From positions 1 through 64,000 of the forward strand of contig NZ_LNWY01000009.1 in the NCBI RefSeq assembly GCF_001681715.1: DNA of 64,000 nucleotides. The letters run 5' to 3'. The notes under the pieces were generated by a model. It was not told the origin of the DNA, made no database searches, and worked only from the letters and a program-made list of their open reading frames with translations. This DNA comes from Tritonibacter mobilis. GTDB lineage: Bacteria; Pseudomonadota; Alphaproteobacteria; Rhodobacterales; Rhodobacteraceae. This document shows positions 36,206-44,976 of this stretch, in pieces; position 1 is the first letter of the stretch; every line of letters starts with the position of its first letter. The position numbers and the translations under genes were made by a program.

Positions 36206-36527
36206 GGCGATTCTTTCTTTGTATTGCGGGCGATCAAATAGACAGGGCTAATGTAATGACCAATTGTTGACCCAGCGACGTTCTCGGCAACTCCCGATCA
36301 CTTTCCATCTTGATGAGATCGGTCTGTTTATGAACCCCGCCACAATAACCAACCTAATGACAGAACGTGGGATGTGCACTGCTGGCTCTAATATGTGATT
36401 ATCCGTTACCGCCGTCAGCCTCCATGCCGAGAGAATGCTGACCGCCACAAGCACTTTGTGGCTTTGTACGCGCTGGTTCACAATGAGCGCTGCTTATGAG
36501 TCGGTGTCGCCGGAATTTCTCGTCTTT
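36206..36527. other. 322-bp gap before merA
   Basis: I see no gene, repeat or clear promoter here. It marks the join between the copper island and the mercury module. Confidence 0.5.
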
Positions 36528-37979
36528 TCACCCCGCGCAGCAGCTGAGTTTGGCTACATCCTTGTCGAAGGTTTGTGCGGCGAGTTTCAGCCCTTCGACC
36601 GTGGTCAAATAAGGAAAGATCGTCTCTCCGAGCGCCCGTGCGGTCATGCCGAATATCAGCGCCATTGCCAGTGTCTGAATCGTGTCCGACCCCTCCGGTG
36701 CTGCGATCTGACCGCCCAGCAGGCGGTCGGTCTTCGCGTCGGCCACCAGCTTAATCACGCCGCGGGTATCGCGTGCAGCGACGGCGCGGGGCACGTTGTC
36801 GAGCGTGATCACACTGGTTTTGACCTTGTGCCCCGCCGCCTTGGCCTCAACCTCCGAAAGGCCGACGCCGGCCACTTGCGGGTCGGTAAACACGACCCAC
36901 GGCATCGCCGCGTTGTCATAGCGCATCTGCTCCAATCCAAGGGCATTGTTGATCGCCACCTTGGCACCATAGGCCGCCATGTAGACGAACTGGTCACGGT
37001 CAGTGACATCGCCCGCGGCCCAGACGCCGGCACGCGTGGTCGCCATGTCCTGACCGACCTTGATAGAGCCGCGTGCGTCGGTCTCGATGCCAAGCTCTTC
37101 CAATCCAAGGTTCTCGGAATTGGCGATCCGGCCGGTGGTCACAACCAGCCGTTCGGCGGTCAGATCCTCGGTCTTGCCACCCCGTTCGACAATCAGATTG
37201 ACGCCGCCCGCAGCTTTCGCGACCGAGACGTAAGCAAGACCGGTCTCGACCGCGATGTCTTCGGCCTTCAGCGCTTGCGTCAGCGCCTGGGCCACCTCCG
37301 GTTCGGCGCCCGGCAGGAGGCGCGAGCGGGTCACTAGCGTGACCTTCACCCCCAGCCTTGAAGCCATTTGCGCCAGCTCGCAGCCGATATAGCCGCCGCC
37401 CAGCACCAAGATGCTTTCGGGCCGGTCAGGCAAAGTCAATAGATCGGTGGAATCGAGGGGCTCCACTGTGTCGATCCCCTCGATCGCTGGCAGGTGGGGG
37501 CGCGAGCCGGTGGCGATCAGGACGCGCGGGGCGGATATCACCCGTCCTCCAACAGCGACGCCACCCTCGACCAATCGCGCCGGGCCATCCTCGATATAGG
37601 TAACGCTTTTATAGGCGGGCAGCAGGTCTATATATTTCTTGTGCCGCATCTCCTCGACCAGATCGGTGGTGCCTTGCACTACGGCACCCCAATCCACCGC
37701 ATGATCACAGGGCTCGACGCCCGGGAACCGGGCGGCCGACGCGCCGCCATGCACCGCCTCTGCGGCGCGGATCATCGCCTTGGACGGCACGCAGCCGACA
37801 TTCACACAGGTGCCGCCGGTGGTGCCGTGCCCGATAAGCGCCACGCGCTTTCCGGCATCGGCTGCCGTGATCGAGGCAGAAAACCCGGCCGAGCCGGCAC
37901 CAACGACAATGAGATCGTAGTTGTCATCGCGGGTTTCACTGGCAGTGCAGCAATCGTCTTTCGTTACAGTTTGGTCCAT
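36528..37979 (-). CDS. merA: mercuric reductase MerA
   Basis: A 483-residue FAD/NADPH flavoenzyme that reduces Hg(II) to Hg(0). It has an N-terminal dinucleotide fold (VVGAGSAGFSAS), the redox-active GTCVNVGCVPSK near residue 65, a second nucleotide-binding fold (VLGGGYIGCELAQM) and the C-terminal vicinal CC pair (LSCCAG). There is no N-terminal HMA domain. ATG at 37979 has AGGAAG upstream. It is the last gene of the merTP operon on the minus strand. Confidence 0.95.
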   Translation of the reverse strand: MDQTVTKDDCCTASETRDDNYDLIVVGAGSAGFSASITAADAGKRVALIGHGTTGGTCVNVGCVPSKAMIRAAEAVHGGASAARFPGVEPCDHAVDWGAVVQGTTDLVEEMRHKKYIDLLPAYKSVTYIEDGPARLVEGGVAVGGRVISAPRVLIATGSRPHLPAIEGIDTVEPLDSTDLLTLPDRPESILVLGGGYIGCELAQMASRLGVKVTLVTRSRLLPGAEPEVAQALTQALKAEDIAVETGLAYVSVAKAAGGVNLIVERGGKTEDLTAERLVVTTGRIANSENLGLEELGIETDARGSIKVGQDMATTRAGVWAAGDVTDRDQFVYMAAYGAKVAINNALGLEQMRYDNAAMPWVVFTDPQVAGVGLSEVEAKAAGHKVKTSVITLDNVPRAVAARDTRGVIKLVADAKTDRLLGGQIAAPEGSDTIQTLAMALIFGMTARALGETIFPYLTTVEGLKLAAQTFDKDVAKLSCCAG

Positions 37980-38037
37980 TGGTTCTTCCTTAGCTTGCGA
38001 TCGGTATCGCGACACGGCCCCGATCAATAATTTTGAA

Positions 38038-39387
38038 TCACACCATCGAACCGATGTCGGAGGCATAGCTCGGATAGGCGAAAATCATGGCCTTGATCTG
38101 GTTGGCGGTCTGCCCGGCACCCATGGCCATGGCGAAAAGATTGATCTGCTCCTCGGAGCCCGGCCCGATCAGATGCGCGCCGAGGATCTGTCCGCTGCCC
38201 TCTTCGACAAGAACCTTGAATCCGGTATGTTTCGCGCCGACGCGCAGCGACGAATACCAGTCCCCTGTCTTTTCGAAATGGGTGTCGAACTTCAGCCCCT
38301 GTTCCCTGGCCACCGCTTCCGACAAGCCCACGGTGGCCACCATCGGGAGGGTGAAGACTACCGACGGGATCGGCGGATAATCCACGGTACGCTCGTCTTC
38401 TCCAGCCAGCAGGTTCTTGCCTGCCACACGCCCTTCGAAGGCGGACACCGGGGTCAGCTTGGGCCCACTGGCAGCGCAGTCGCCCGCGGCGAAGATCGCC
38501 GGATTGGTGGTGCGCATCGCGTCGCTCACCTTGATGCCACGGCGTGAGTATTCGACGCCGGCGGCCTCAAGGTTAAGGCGATCGATATTGGGCACCCGGC
38601 CCGTGCCATGCACCACCAGATCGCAAGTGATCGTTTCGGTGCCGTCGGGAGTTTCCACCGTGACGGTGAATTCGTCGCCCTGCTTTTCGATCTTCGCCAC
38701 CTTCGCCTTGGTGCGGAGATCGACGCCGAGCTCTTCGGTTGCCTCAACCAGCATTGCGACCAAGTCGGGATCGAAAGGACCCAAGGGGCGGTCCATCATC
38801 TCCAGCACTGTCACTTCGCGCGCGCCCGCCCGCTTGACAATATGGGCGAATTCCATGGCGATGAAGCCGCCGCCGACAAAGGCGATGCGGTTCGGTCGCT
38901 CAGGCAGTTCCAGGAATTCGGTGCTGGTGGTCAGATGCTCTTCGCCCGGGATGTTCAGCGTCATCGGCCGCGCGCCGGTGGCGATATGAAAATGCTTCGC
39001 GGTCAGGGTCTCGCCGTTCAACTCGATCGTATTGGGGCCGGTGAACCGTGCCAGCCCATGCAAGACGTCGATCCCCGCTTTTTCCAACCCGGCTTCGATG
39101 CGCGGTGGCATAGCTTCGGTGAAGCTGCGCTTGAAGGCGATCATGTCGGGCCAGTTGACCGAAGGTTGCGCCTCCAGCCCCTTGCCTTCCATGTTTTCGG
39201 CCCATTCGACACCCTCGGTGACCGCGACCAGCATTTTCTTGGGGTCGCAGCCGCGCAGGGCGCAGGTGCCGCCATGGGGTTCGCTGTCGATGCTGGCGAC
39301 GCTCCAGCCTGCATCCGCGGCCATCCGGGCGACGCCATTTCCAGCGGTGCCGCCGCCGATCACGATGAGGTCATAGGTCTTGGTCAT
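38038..39387 (-). CDS. FAD-dependent pyridine nucleotide-disulfide oxidoreductase of mer operons
   Basis: A 449-residue glutathione-reductase-like enzyme with a CX4C disulfide (GTCALRGCDPKK near residue 42), FAD (IGGGTAGNGVA) and NAD(P)H (FVGGGFIAMEFA) binding motifs. The usual C-terminal His-Glu active-site dyad is not evident (the end reads FAYPSYASDIGSMV), so the disulfide chemistry may be altered. It lies between merF-like and merA and overlaps the former by 17 bp. A role in mercury thiol recycling is inferred from the operon. Confidence 0.85.
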   Translation of the reverse strand: MTKTYDLIVIGGGTAGNGVARMAADAGWSVASIDSEPHGGTCALRGCDPKKMLVAVTEGVEWAENMEGKGLEAQPSVNWPDMIAFKRSFTEAMPPRIEAGLEKAGIDVLHGLARFTGPNTIELNGETLTAKHFHIATGARPMTLNIPGEEHLTTSTEFLELPERPNRIAFVGGGFIAMEFAHIVKRAGAREVTVLEMMDRPLGPFDPDLVAMLVEATEELGVDLRTKAKVAKIEKQGDEFTVTVETPDGTETITCDLVVHGTGRVPNIDRLNLEAAGVEYSRRGIKVSDAMRTTNPAIFAAGDCAASGPKLTPVSAFEGRVAGKNLLAGEDERTVDYPPIPSVVFTLPMVATVGLSEAVAREQGLKFDTHFEKTGDWYSSLRVGAKHTGFKVLVEEGSGQILGAHLIGPGSEEQINLFAMAMGAGQTANQIKAMIFAYPSYASDIGSMV

Positions 39388-39811
39388 ACCTGTTCCTTTC
39401 CTTGTGCCAGTTTCTCTTGATCCGGCTCACTGCTGAACTGCCTGATTTTCTGAGCCAGAGCGCATATCCCGCCACCGCCAAAGCGGCGGCAACCGAGATC
39501 CGCAGAGCAAAGCGGAACTCCAGCCAGAACAGCAGAGCCGAAAGAACAACCGCCAAGCCGATGAGAAGGGCTTTCGGACTGTGCCCTGGTCTGCCGGCTT
39601 GCTGCCACAGGGCATATGCAACCGCACTCAGCGAGGCGAAGAGCATCGGGAAAAGCGCGTAGTCGAGCCAACCAACAACGGCAGAAAGTCCGACCCCGGC
39701 GACGATCAGCACCAGGAACGGCGTGAAGCAACAGATCGCCGCAAATACGCTGCCGATGAGGCCGCGCCGCAAAAGGGTCGTGGGTTCATTGTTATTGTTC
39801 ATGTCTGTCAT
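39371..39811 (-). CDS. merF: MerF-like mercury transport protein
   Basis: A 146-residue membrane protein with the CCF-TPFL motif at residue 27 of the first helix, the mark of MerF/MerT-type mercury importers. It has four helices, longer than classical MerF (about 80 residues), and a second half without a Cys pair. It lies between merP and the FAD oxidoreductase gene, with which it overlaps. Confidence 0.78.
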   Translation of the reverse strand: MTDMNNNNEPTTLLRRGLIGSVFAAICCFTPFLVLIVAGVGLSAVVGWLDYALFPMLFASLSAVAYALWQQAGRPGHSPKALLIGLAVVLSALLFWLEFRFALRISVAAALAVAGYALWLRKSGSSAVSRIKRNWHKERNRYDQDL

Positions 39812-39848
39812 GCTGTCTCCAGCTCCGAGTGCGGGTCGGTGAATGCGA

Positions 39849-40154
39849 TCAGAAATCGCCGGACTCGACGATGTCCGCCGAATAGCCGGTGGCGCGGATT
39901 GCTTCGACGATCATGTCCTGATCGGCGGCCTCGTCATCAAAGGCGACGATGTAGGTGCCGGTGCCGAATTCCTCTCCTTCCATGAAGTCGATGATCTCGA
40001 CCGAGGGAACGCCCCGCATGGCCGCCGCCACCGTGTAGGAGCAGGTCGGGCATGTCAGTTCGCCTACCCCGATATTGATGCGCTGTTCGGCGGCGCTGGC
40101 GGGGGAAGCTGCGAGAGTGCCAACGACCGCAAGGGCAAGATGGAGTGACTTCAT
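39849..40154 (-). CDS. merP: periplasmic mercury-binding protein MerP
   Basis: A 101-residue exported HMA-domain protein with a signal peptide (ending ASA-AEQR) and the Hg-binding motif LTCPTCSY near residue 35. It binds Hg(II) in the periplasm and hands it to MerT. It is 12 bp downstream of merT. Confidence 0.93.
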   Translation of the reverse strand: MKSLHLALAVVGTLAASPASAAEQRINIGVGELTCPTCSYTVAAAMRGVPSVEIIDFMEGEEFGTGTYIVAFDDEAADQDMIVEAIRATGYSADIVESGDF

Positions 40155-40166
40155 GGGTTCGGCCTT

Positions 40167-40586
40167 TCAGTAGGACAGAAGGTATGGGGTGAGATAGGGA
40201 AAGATCATCGCGACGGTGACGATGGCGGTGGCAATCCAAAGAATGGATCGCATGAGTTTCCGGTTCATGGGGCGCGCGCAGGTGCCATCCGCGCAGGCCT
40301 CAGTCGGGATCGGACGGTAGGCCTTGTAGAATCCATAGCCGATGCAGGCGGCACTCAGCGCGAAGGTGATCCATTTGTACTGGTAGAGAACGCCCAGCTG
40401 CGCAATGAAAACGCCGGTAACGCCGAAGCTGACCAGCACCAGCGGCAGGATGCAGCATGAGGTCATCGCCAGCGCGCCAAGCGCGCCGAGCCAGGTTGTC
40501 GTCCATGCCTTTTTGTCGGCAGCCCCTGTTTCGTCCATTGCCGTCTGCCGGTCGGCGGATGTGGTTTCAGTCATGGTTCGAATCAT
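40167..40586 (-). CDS. merT: mercury transport protein MerT
   Basis: A 139-residue three-helix membrane protein with the vicinal MTSCCILP pair in helix 1 and a second cytoplasmic cysteine pair (EACADGTCA near residue 100). It imports Hg(II) for reduction by MerA. ATG at 40586 follows GAGG; a second in-frame ATG is 12 bp in. The MerR-controlled promoter lies directly upstream. Confidence 0.94.
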   Translation of the reverse strand: MIRTMTETTSADRQTAMDETGAADKKAWTTTWLGALGALAMTSCCILPLVLVSFGVTGVFIAQLGVLYQYKWITFALSAACIGYGFYKAYRPIPTEACADGTCARPMNRKLMRSILWIATAIVTVAMIFPYLTPYLLSY

Positions 40587-40607
40587 CCTTGCCTCAGTGA
40601 TGATCTC

Positions 40608-40638
40608 AATCTAGGGTCTGTAGCAGGTACAGGCTCAA
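40608..40638 (-). promoter_or_regulatory. MerR-controlled mer promoter/operator
   Basis: On the minus strand TTGAGC (40638-40633), a 19-bp spacer with the dyad CTGTA-N5-TACAG (40632-40618) and TAGATT (40613-40608) form the typical mer promoter between merR and merT. Confidence 0.88.
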
Positions 40639-40649
40639 GAGGGTCAAAC

Positions 40650-41072
40650 GTGAAAAATCGTCACAGATCGGTGAAGGTCCTCAGGCGCGGAGATCTGGCC
40701 AGGCTGACCGGCTGCAATCTCGAGACCATTCGCTACTACGAGAACATCGGCGTTATGCCCGAGCCGCCGCGCTCCAGCAAAAACTATCGCGTCTACGATG
40801 ATCGGCATGTCGCGCGCTTGTGCTTCATCATGCGCGCGCGCGAGCTTGGGTTCACGCTCGACGAAGTCCGCGATCTGCTCGCCTTGGTCGATGGCGGTGC
40901 CCAGACCTGCGGCGAGGTGCAGGGTCTGGCAAATTCGCATCTCGCCTCGGTCCGCGCCAAGATCGACGATCTCAAACGCATCGAACGCGTGCTGTCTTCC
41001 ACCGTGGCGCAATGCACCGGTGACGATGTCCCTGAATGCCCTGTGATCGACGCGCTGACGGAGGTGACCTGA
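40650..41072 (+). CDS. merR: mercury-responsive regulator MerR
   Basis: A 140-residue MerR with a helix-turn-helix (RRGDLARLTGCNLETIRYYE) and the three Hg-binding cysteines: one in QTCGEV near residue 88 and two nine residues apart in QCTGDDVPEC near residues 123-132. It is divergent from merT and acts on the 19-bp-spaced promoter between them. Confidence 0.94.
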   Translation: MKNRHRSVKVLRRGDLARLTGCNLETIRYYENIGVMPEPPRSSKNYRVYDDRHVARLCFIMRARELGFTLDEVRDLLALVDGGAQTCGEVQGLANSHLASVRAKIDDLKRIERVLSSTVAQCTGDDVPECPVIDALTEVT

Positions 41073-41141
41073 AGGGCCATAGTTGAGGACGCCCATGCAT
41101 GTCAGCCAAGCGGACAATGGTGCCAGCGCCGTTGTTTGCGA

Positions 41142-42134
41142 TCATTCGTTCCCCGCGGAGTCCTGCGTGGTCGCCGCATGTTCGGGGACCAGATAGCGCG
41201 GCACGATCCACAGATAGGCGACCATGCCGAAGAGCTCGACGAGCGACTGGAAGACGATGACCACGGCCGCCACGTTCCACTCCGGTCCAAGCACCAGCAC
41301 CAGCGGAAGTACGACGAAGGAGTTGCGGGTTCAGAGCGAGAAGATGACCGTTCGTCACCCGCTAGTGGACAATCCGGCCGCCCGCCCGGTCGCCGCACCG
41401 AGAAGTGCTGCGGCGACGAGGTAGGCGACGTAGGCGCCCGCCACCTGCGCCAAAACCGGCAGCGCATCCCGTACCGCGTCGACTTGCGAGGCCGCGATCA
41501 GGAACACCACGACAGCCAGAAGCGGAACCGGCAGCCAGGCGAGGCGATTTACGATCGCGGCCCGCTCCGGGCGCGCCTCTGCCCAACGCTCCAGCAGGAA
41601 AACCGCTGTGAGCGGCAGCAGGACAAGCGCCGCAAAGACGGCGGCAATGCGGTCGGCGGCGAGAAGCTCAAAGAATGCCTCGCCGAGAAAAAGCCAAAGG
41701 AAGAGCGGCAGACTGGCGAACTGAACCGCGAGGAGGATCGGTGTCGCGGACGCGGCACGCACCGCATCGCCGCGACCGAGATGGGTGAATGTGATGAACC
41801 AGTCGGTGCAGGGCACCAGCAGCACGACAAGCACCCCGAGCCGAAGCGCAGGATCGTCAGGCAGGAACGCGATCAGCCCCCAGACCAGCAGCGGCACCAG
41901 GACGAAATTGCCGATCAACATGGTGCCGATGAAACGCCGGTCGCGCGTCGCGCGCGGCAGGTGCGCTAGCGGCATCTGAGCGAAGGTAGTGAAAAGCATA
42001 AGCCCCAACACCGGCCAAAGCAGCGCCTCGAACACCCCCGAGATACCGGGGGCGAGCGAGCCCAAGACCAGACCGGAAAGGATGGCAGCGAGGTAGATCC
42101 AGGCTTGATGGCGTTCGAGATTTTGCAGCTTCAT
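41142..42134 (-). pseudogene. acr3: ACR3-type arsenite efflux gene with two in-frame TGA codons
   Basis: A bile-acid/ACR3-type permease with ten hydrophobic segments. The family site PCTDWFITFTHLGRGD lies near residue 117. Translation stops at TGA 41357-41355 after 259 residues (GLSTSG). The same frame then continues as RTVIFSL, meets a second TGA at 41333-41331 where a Gly codon is expected (SLGTRNSF in the family), and runs as a normal ACR3 C terminus to the real stop at 41142. Both breaks lie within nine codons. The protein would lack its last two helices unless the stops are read through or are errors. Confidence 0.8.
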
Positions 42135-42241
42135 GTCCTGCCCCTGCTCTTTCCGAAGGCGATTTTCAAGAAGACATCACTCGACATGCCATTGCGACAA
42201 CGGCTCGTTCGTCGCTTGGAGCGTTGTATGGTCTGTCCGGT

Positions 42242-42325
42242 TTATACCCGCAGACCGGTCACGACCCAGTCGACAATGCTCTCATGGTAGTTGGGGACGT
42301 GGCGATAGCCGAATTGTCTCAGCCG
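42242..42325 (-). pseudogene. remnant of a rhodanese-like C terminus
   Basis: On the minus strand a 27-residue frame (RLRQFGYRHVPNYHESIVDW...) ending in TAA resembles the last helix-strand of rhodanese-like sulfurtransferases. No active-site loop is found upstream in frame. It is probably a fragment left at a module boundary. Confidence 0.35.
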
Positions 42326-42431
42326 ATCAGCCGAACTCTTTGACCTCGAGCATCTGCAAAACGGTGCTCCTCACCGTTTCAGCCGTGCTGCGGATAGACG
42401 CAACATCGGCGCGCACAGATCGCTTCGACAA

Positions 42432-43517
42432 TCAGTTTGTGGCGCGCCACATTCGGAACCGTCCTTGCCCTGTTAGCTCGCGGACCAGATCCCGCGCTTC
42501 CATCCAGGCGAGGTTGCGCTGGACAGCGGCGCGGCTGGCTCCGGTCAGGGCCTCGGCCATAGGGGCAGAGACCAGGGGCCATTCGGTCAGCACTCCGCGC
42601 AGGGCTGGCGGCGTCTTGCCCGAGAGTGGGGTCATCTCGGCTTCCGCCAGCGCCGACCATGTCTCGATATCGTCGAGGTGCCGCATCGCGGTCAGGCAGG
42701 CCGTTTCCATTTTCTCGAGCCCGCGCGCCAAACGTTCAGCCGGGGGGCCGCCGGCGCGCAGCGCCCCCGCCCCACCCATGGCCAGGGGTGCGAATATTGC
42801 CCCCTCGCCCTCATGCGCGGCAATGCGCGACGCCGTGACCGCCGCTTCCATTCGGTTGCTCTGCTGTCCGAGGCCCGCGAGGCTCCAGAGGTGAAACCCC
42901 ATGCAGGCACGCGTGATCGGGTGCAGGTCGGCGGCTTGCGCCATCAGGTCAAGCCACCCGCCCGCGCGATCCGCGAAGGGCTCGGCTTCATCCACCATGT
43001 TCTCGGGGTCACGGCGATCGAGGAAGGCGGACAGGTCCACGTCTGGGCCGGGACCGCCTGTAAGACGCCGCACCGCCCATCCGACACGCGCAAGCGCTGC
43101 GGTGTCGTCCTGCACGCCGGACAAGCGCATGGATATCCAGAGCGCCAGCCGATCCGGGCCAATTCGGTCGCCTGCAAACCAGCTGAGGTCTGCCGCCTCG
43201 ATCAACGCAAGCCTGTGCCGCCAGCCTTCCGGGCCACGCTTCAGACGGTCGTCTAGCGCCCCGATCCGGCCGGCCACACGGGCAAGGCGGGCAGCATGGC
43301 CCGCCTCGGCACGTCGCCAATCGTCAAGAACAGCGGTCTCACGCACTTCGGCCCTAGGTCCGGGCGCCAGATAATGCGGCTCCTCTTCCATCGGACCGGG
43401 CAGGAACCACAGGTCGTCCTCAGAAGTCTCTTCAAGCTCCTCCGCATCCTCAAGAGGATCATCAAAAATATTATACTTTATACATGCTTGAGGCTCCATA
43501 TGTGCAAAATATGGCAT
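42432..43517 (-). CDS. DUF1612 helix-turn-helix protein (RHE_PE00001 family)
   Basis: A 361-residue cytoplasmic protein with an acidic N terminus (EDAEELEETSEDD), a helical DUF1612-like body and a C-terminal winged-helix (PLVSAPMAEALTGASRAAVQRNLAWMEARDLV). This family is typical of rhizobial and roseobacter plasmids and is suspected of a regulatory role. The start may be 43517 or 43499; the perfect inverted repeat at 43503-43524 overlaps both, implying autoregulation. It is divergent from the serine recombinase. Confidence 0.82.
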   Translation of the reverse strand: MPYFAHMEPQACIKYNIFDDPLEDAEELEETSEDDLWFLPGPMEEEPHYLAPGPRAEVRETAVLDDWRRAEAGHAARLARVAGRIGALDDRLKRGPEGWRHRLALIEAADLSWFAGDRIGPDRLALWISMRLSGVQDDTAALARVGWAVRRLTGGPGPDVDLSAFLDRRDPENMVDEAEPFADRAGGWLDLMAQAADLHPITRACMGFHLWSLAGLGQQSNRMEAAVTASRIAAHEGEGAIFAPLAMGGAGALRAGGPPAERLARGLEKMETACLTAMRHLDDIETWSALAEAEMTPLSGKTPPALRGVLTEWPLVSAPMAEALTGASRAAVQRNLAWMEARDLVRELTGQGRFRMWRATN

Positions 43518-43524
43518 TTTTGCA
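43503..43524. promoter_or_regulatory. inverted repeat at the DUF1612 gene start
   Basis: TGCAAAA and TTTTGCA arms separated by eight bases form a perfect dyad covering the possible start codons of the DUF1612 gene, a likely operator. Confidence 0.5.
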
Positions 43525-43725
43525 TTTTACCCAAGGGTTTTGTCAGGGTGCGCCTGCACACTTCATATAGCACGTGCGCGCAATGGTCTGCGAGAGCTCG
43601 CTGATCGCGCTCAGCGTAAGGGAACCAAGGGCTTTGGACTGAACAGCCCCACAGAGCCGGCACTTGCATTCGCTTACAAACGGTCATTTAGTGGCGATAC
43701 CTTAAATTGCAAACGGCTCGTTTTC

Positions 43726-44634
43726 ATGCCCTTGATAGGCTATGCACGCGTATCCACAGAGGATCAGACCCCCCTGCCCCAGTCAGAGGCCCTTCAATCT
43801 GCGGGATGTTCCGAGATTTTCGAAGAGCACGCCTCAGGTGGAAATCGTGCGCGGCCTGTGCTTGCCCGCGTGCTGGAGCGAGTTGACAAAGGCGATACGC
43901 TGGTCGTCGTTCGGATCGACCGGCTTGCACGGTCCTTGTCGCATCTTCTCGAAGTGATTGAGCGTCTGGAGGCCAAGGGTGCCTTCTTTCGCTCCCTGCA
44001 GGACCCCATCGACACCTCATCCCCGCAGGGCAAATTCACGCTGCAAGTTCTGGGCGCTGCCGCCGAGTTTGAACGTGCCCTGATCCGAGAGCGTACCAAG
44101 GCCGGCCTTGCCTCGGCACGCGCCAAAGGGCGCGTAGGTGGCAACCCAGGGCTTCGCGCCAAGGACCCCGCCGCGCTTCGCAAGGTCCGGCTGGCGCGAC
44201 AGGAAGGCTACATGGAGCGTCTGAACGAGACCGCGCAGGATTGGGTGCCCCATGTGCGCCGCTTGCGCCCCGATATGGCTTGGGAAGACGTCCTGCGGAT
44301 TGTCAATGGCCCCCTGCCGCCAGATCGCCATTGGACCCAAAGCCGCCTGCTCCGCGCCGTGAAGGCGTATGTGCGCGACGGATATCTGCCCAATGAAGTG
44401 CTTGGCCGCGCCGGACGCCGCGAAACCAACGATCGCCTGCCCGCAATCGTCGCCGGCATCAAGGGCGCGGACCCAGACATCACTCTTCAGGCAATCTGCG
44501 ACCGGCTTGAGTCTATGCGTGAGCGCACCCCTCGAGGTCGCACGAGCTGGCAGCCGTCGTCGGTCAAGATGCTGCTCGAACGAGCGGAGCGACTTGGACT
44601 AATTTCATCAGAATCGGCTCACTCCCGACTGTAA
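43726..44634 (+). CDS. serine recombinase/resolvase
   Basis: A 302-residue recombinase with the resolvase N terminus (IGYARVSTEDQ, catalytic Ser at residue 10; RIDRLARSLSHL near residue 65; EFERALIRERTKAG) and a long C-terminal region with two helix-turn-helix-like segments. It probably resolves plasmid multimers or mobilises the nearby modules. ATG at 43726 begins the family match; upstream sequence has no similarity. No recognisable res site was found. Confidence 0.88.
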   Translation: MPLIGYARVSTEDQTPLPQSEALQSAGCSEIFEEHASGGNRARPVLARVLERVDKGDTLVVVRIDRLARSLSHLLEVIERLEAKGAFFRSLQDPIDTSSPQGKFTLQVLGAAAEFERALIRERTKAGLASARAKGRVGGNPGLRAKDPAALRKVRLARQEGYMERLNETAQDWVPHVRRLRPDMAWEDVLRIVNGPLPPDRHWTQSRLLRAVKAYVRDGYLPNEVLGRAGRRETNDRLPAIVAGIKGADPDITLQAICDRLESMRERTPRGRTSWQPSSVKMLLERAERLGLISSESAHSRL

Positions 44635-44976
44635 TTAGCAGGGGCTCATCCAACAGAATCTATTGCTCCAGACACCGTCAGAAGGACAATTGTGCCATTG
44701 GTTGCATGGGTTTAGCTGAAACCATCCAAACAATTCGGATTGGTGGCTTGAAACGCGATCGTGTCGACTTAATGCAATAAAATCAAACGTTTGCGGCTAT
44801 CCTGATGCGGCTGAACGTATTGGCGCTGTGGATAACTTTCACACTACATCTAGATTCTTCTTGCCGGACTCACCGGATCGTGGCATTCCCATCCTGACGG
44901 CAAAACGCGTCAGATACGCTGTACACCGTCAGAATGACCAAGAGCCTCAACAGAGGCCGAGAGTGGGCGGCAGGAT
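44635..44976. other. 342-bp repA upstream region
   Basis: No gene. A 16-bp direct repeat (ACACCGTCAGAA plus four bases) occurs at 44672-44687 and 44923-44938 with one mismatch. It may belong to the replicon control region. Confidence 0.5.
44672..44938. repeat. pair of 16-bp direct repeats flanking the repA promoter region
   Basis: Copies at 44672-44687 and 44923-44938 share 15 of 16 bases (ACACCGTCAGAAGGAC against ACACCGTCAGAATGAC). They bracket the presumed repA promoter region. Confidence 0.45.

Noticed and set aside
41331-41357. TGA codons in ACR3 as selenocysteine codons
   Set aside because: Family position of one is a glycine and no selenocysteine insertion element is visible; nonsense mutation or error is simpler.
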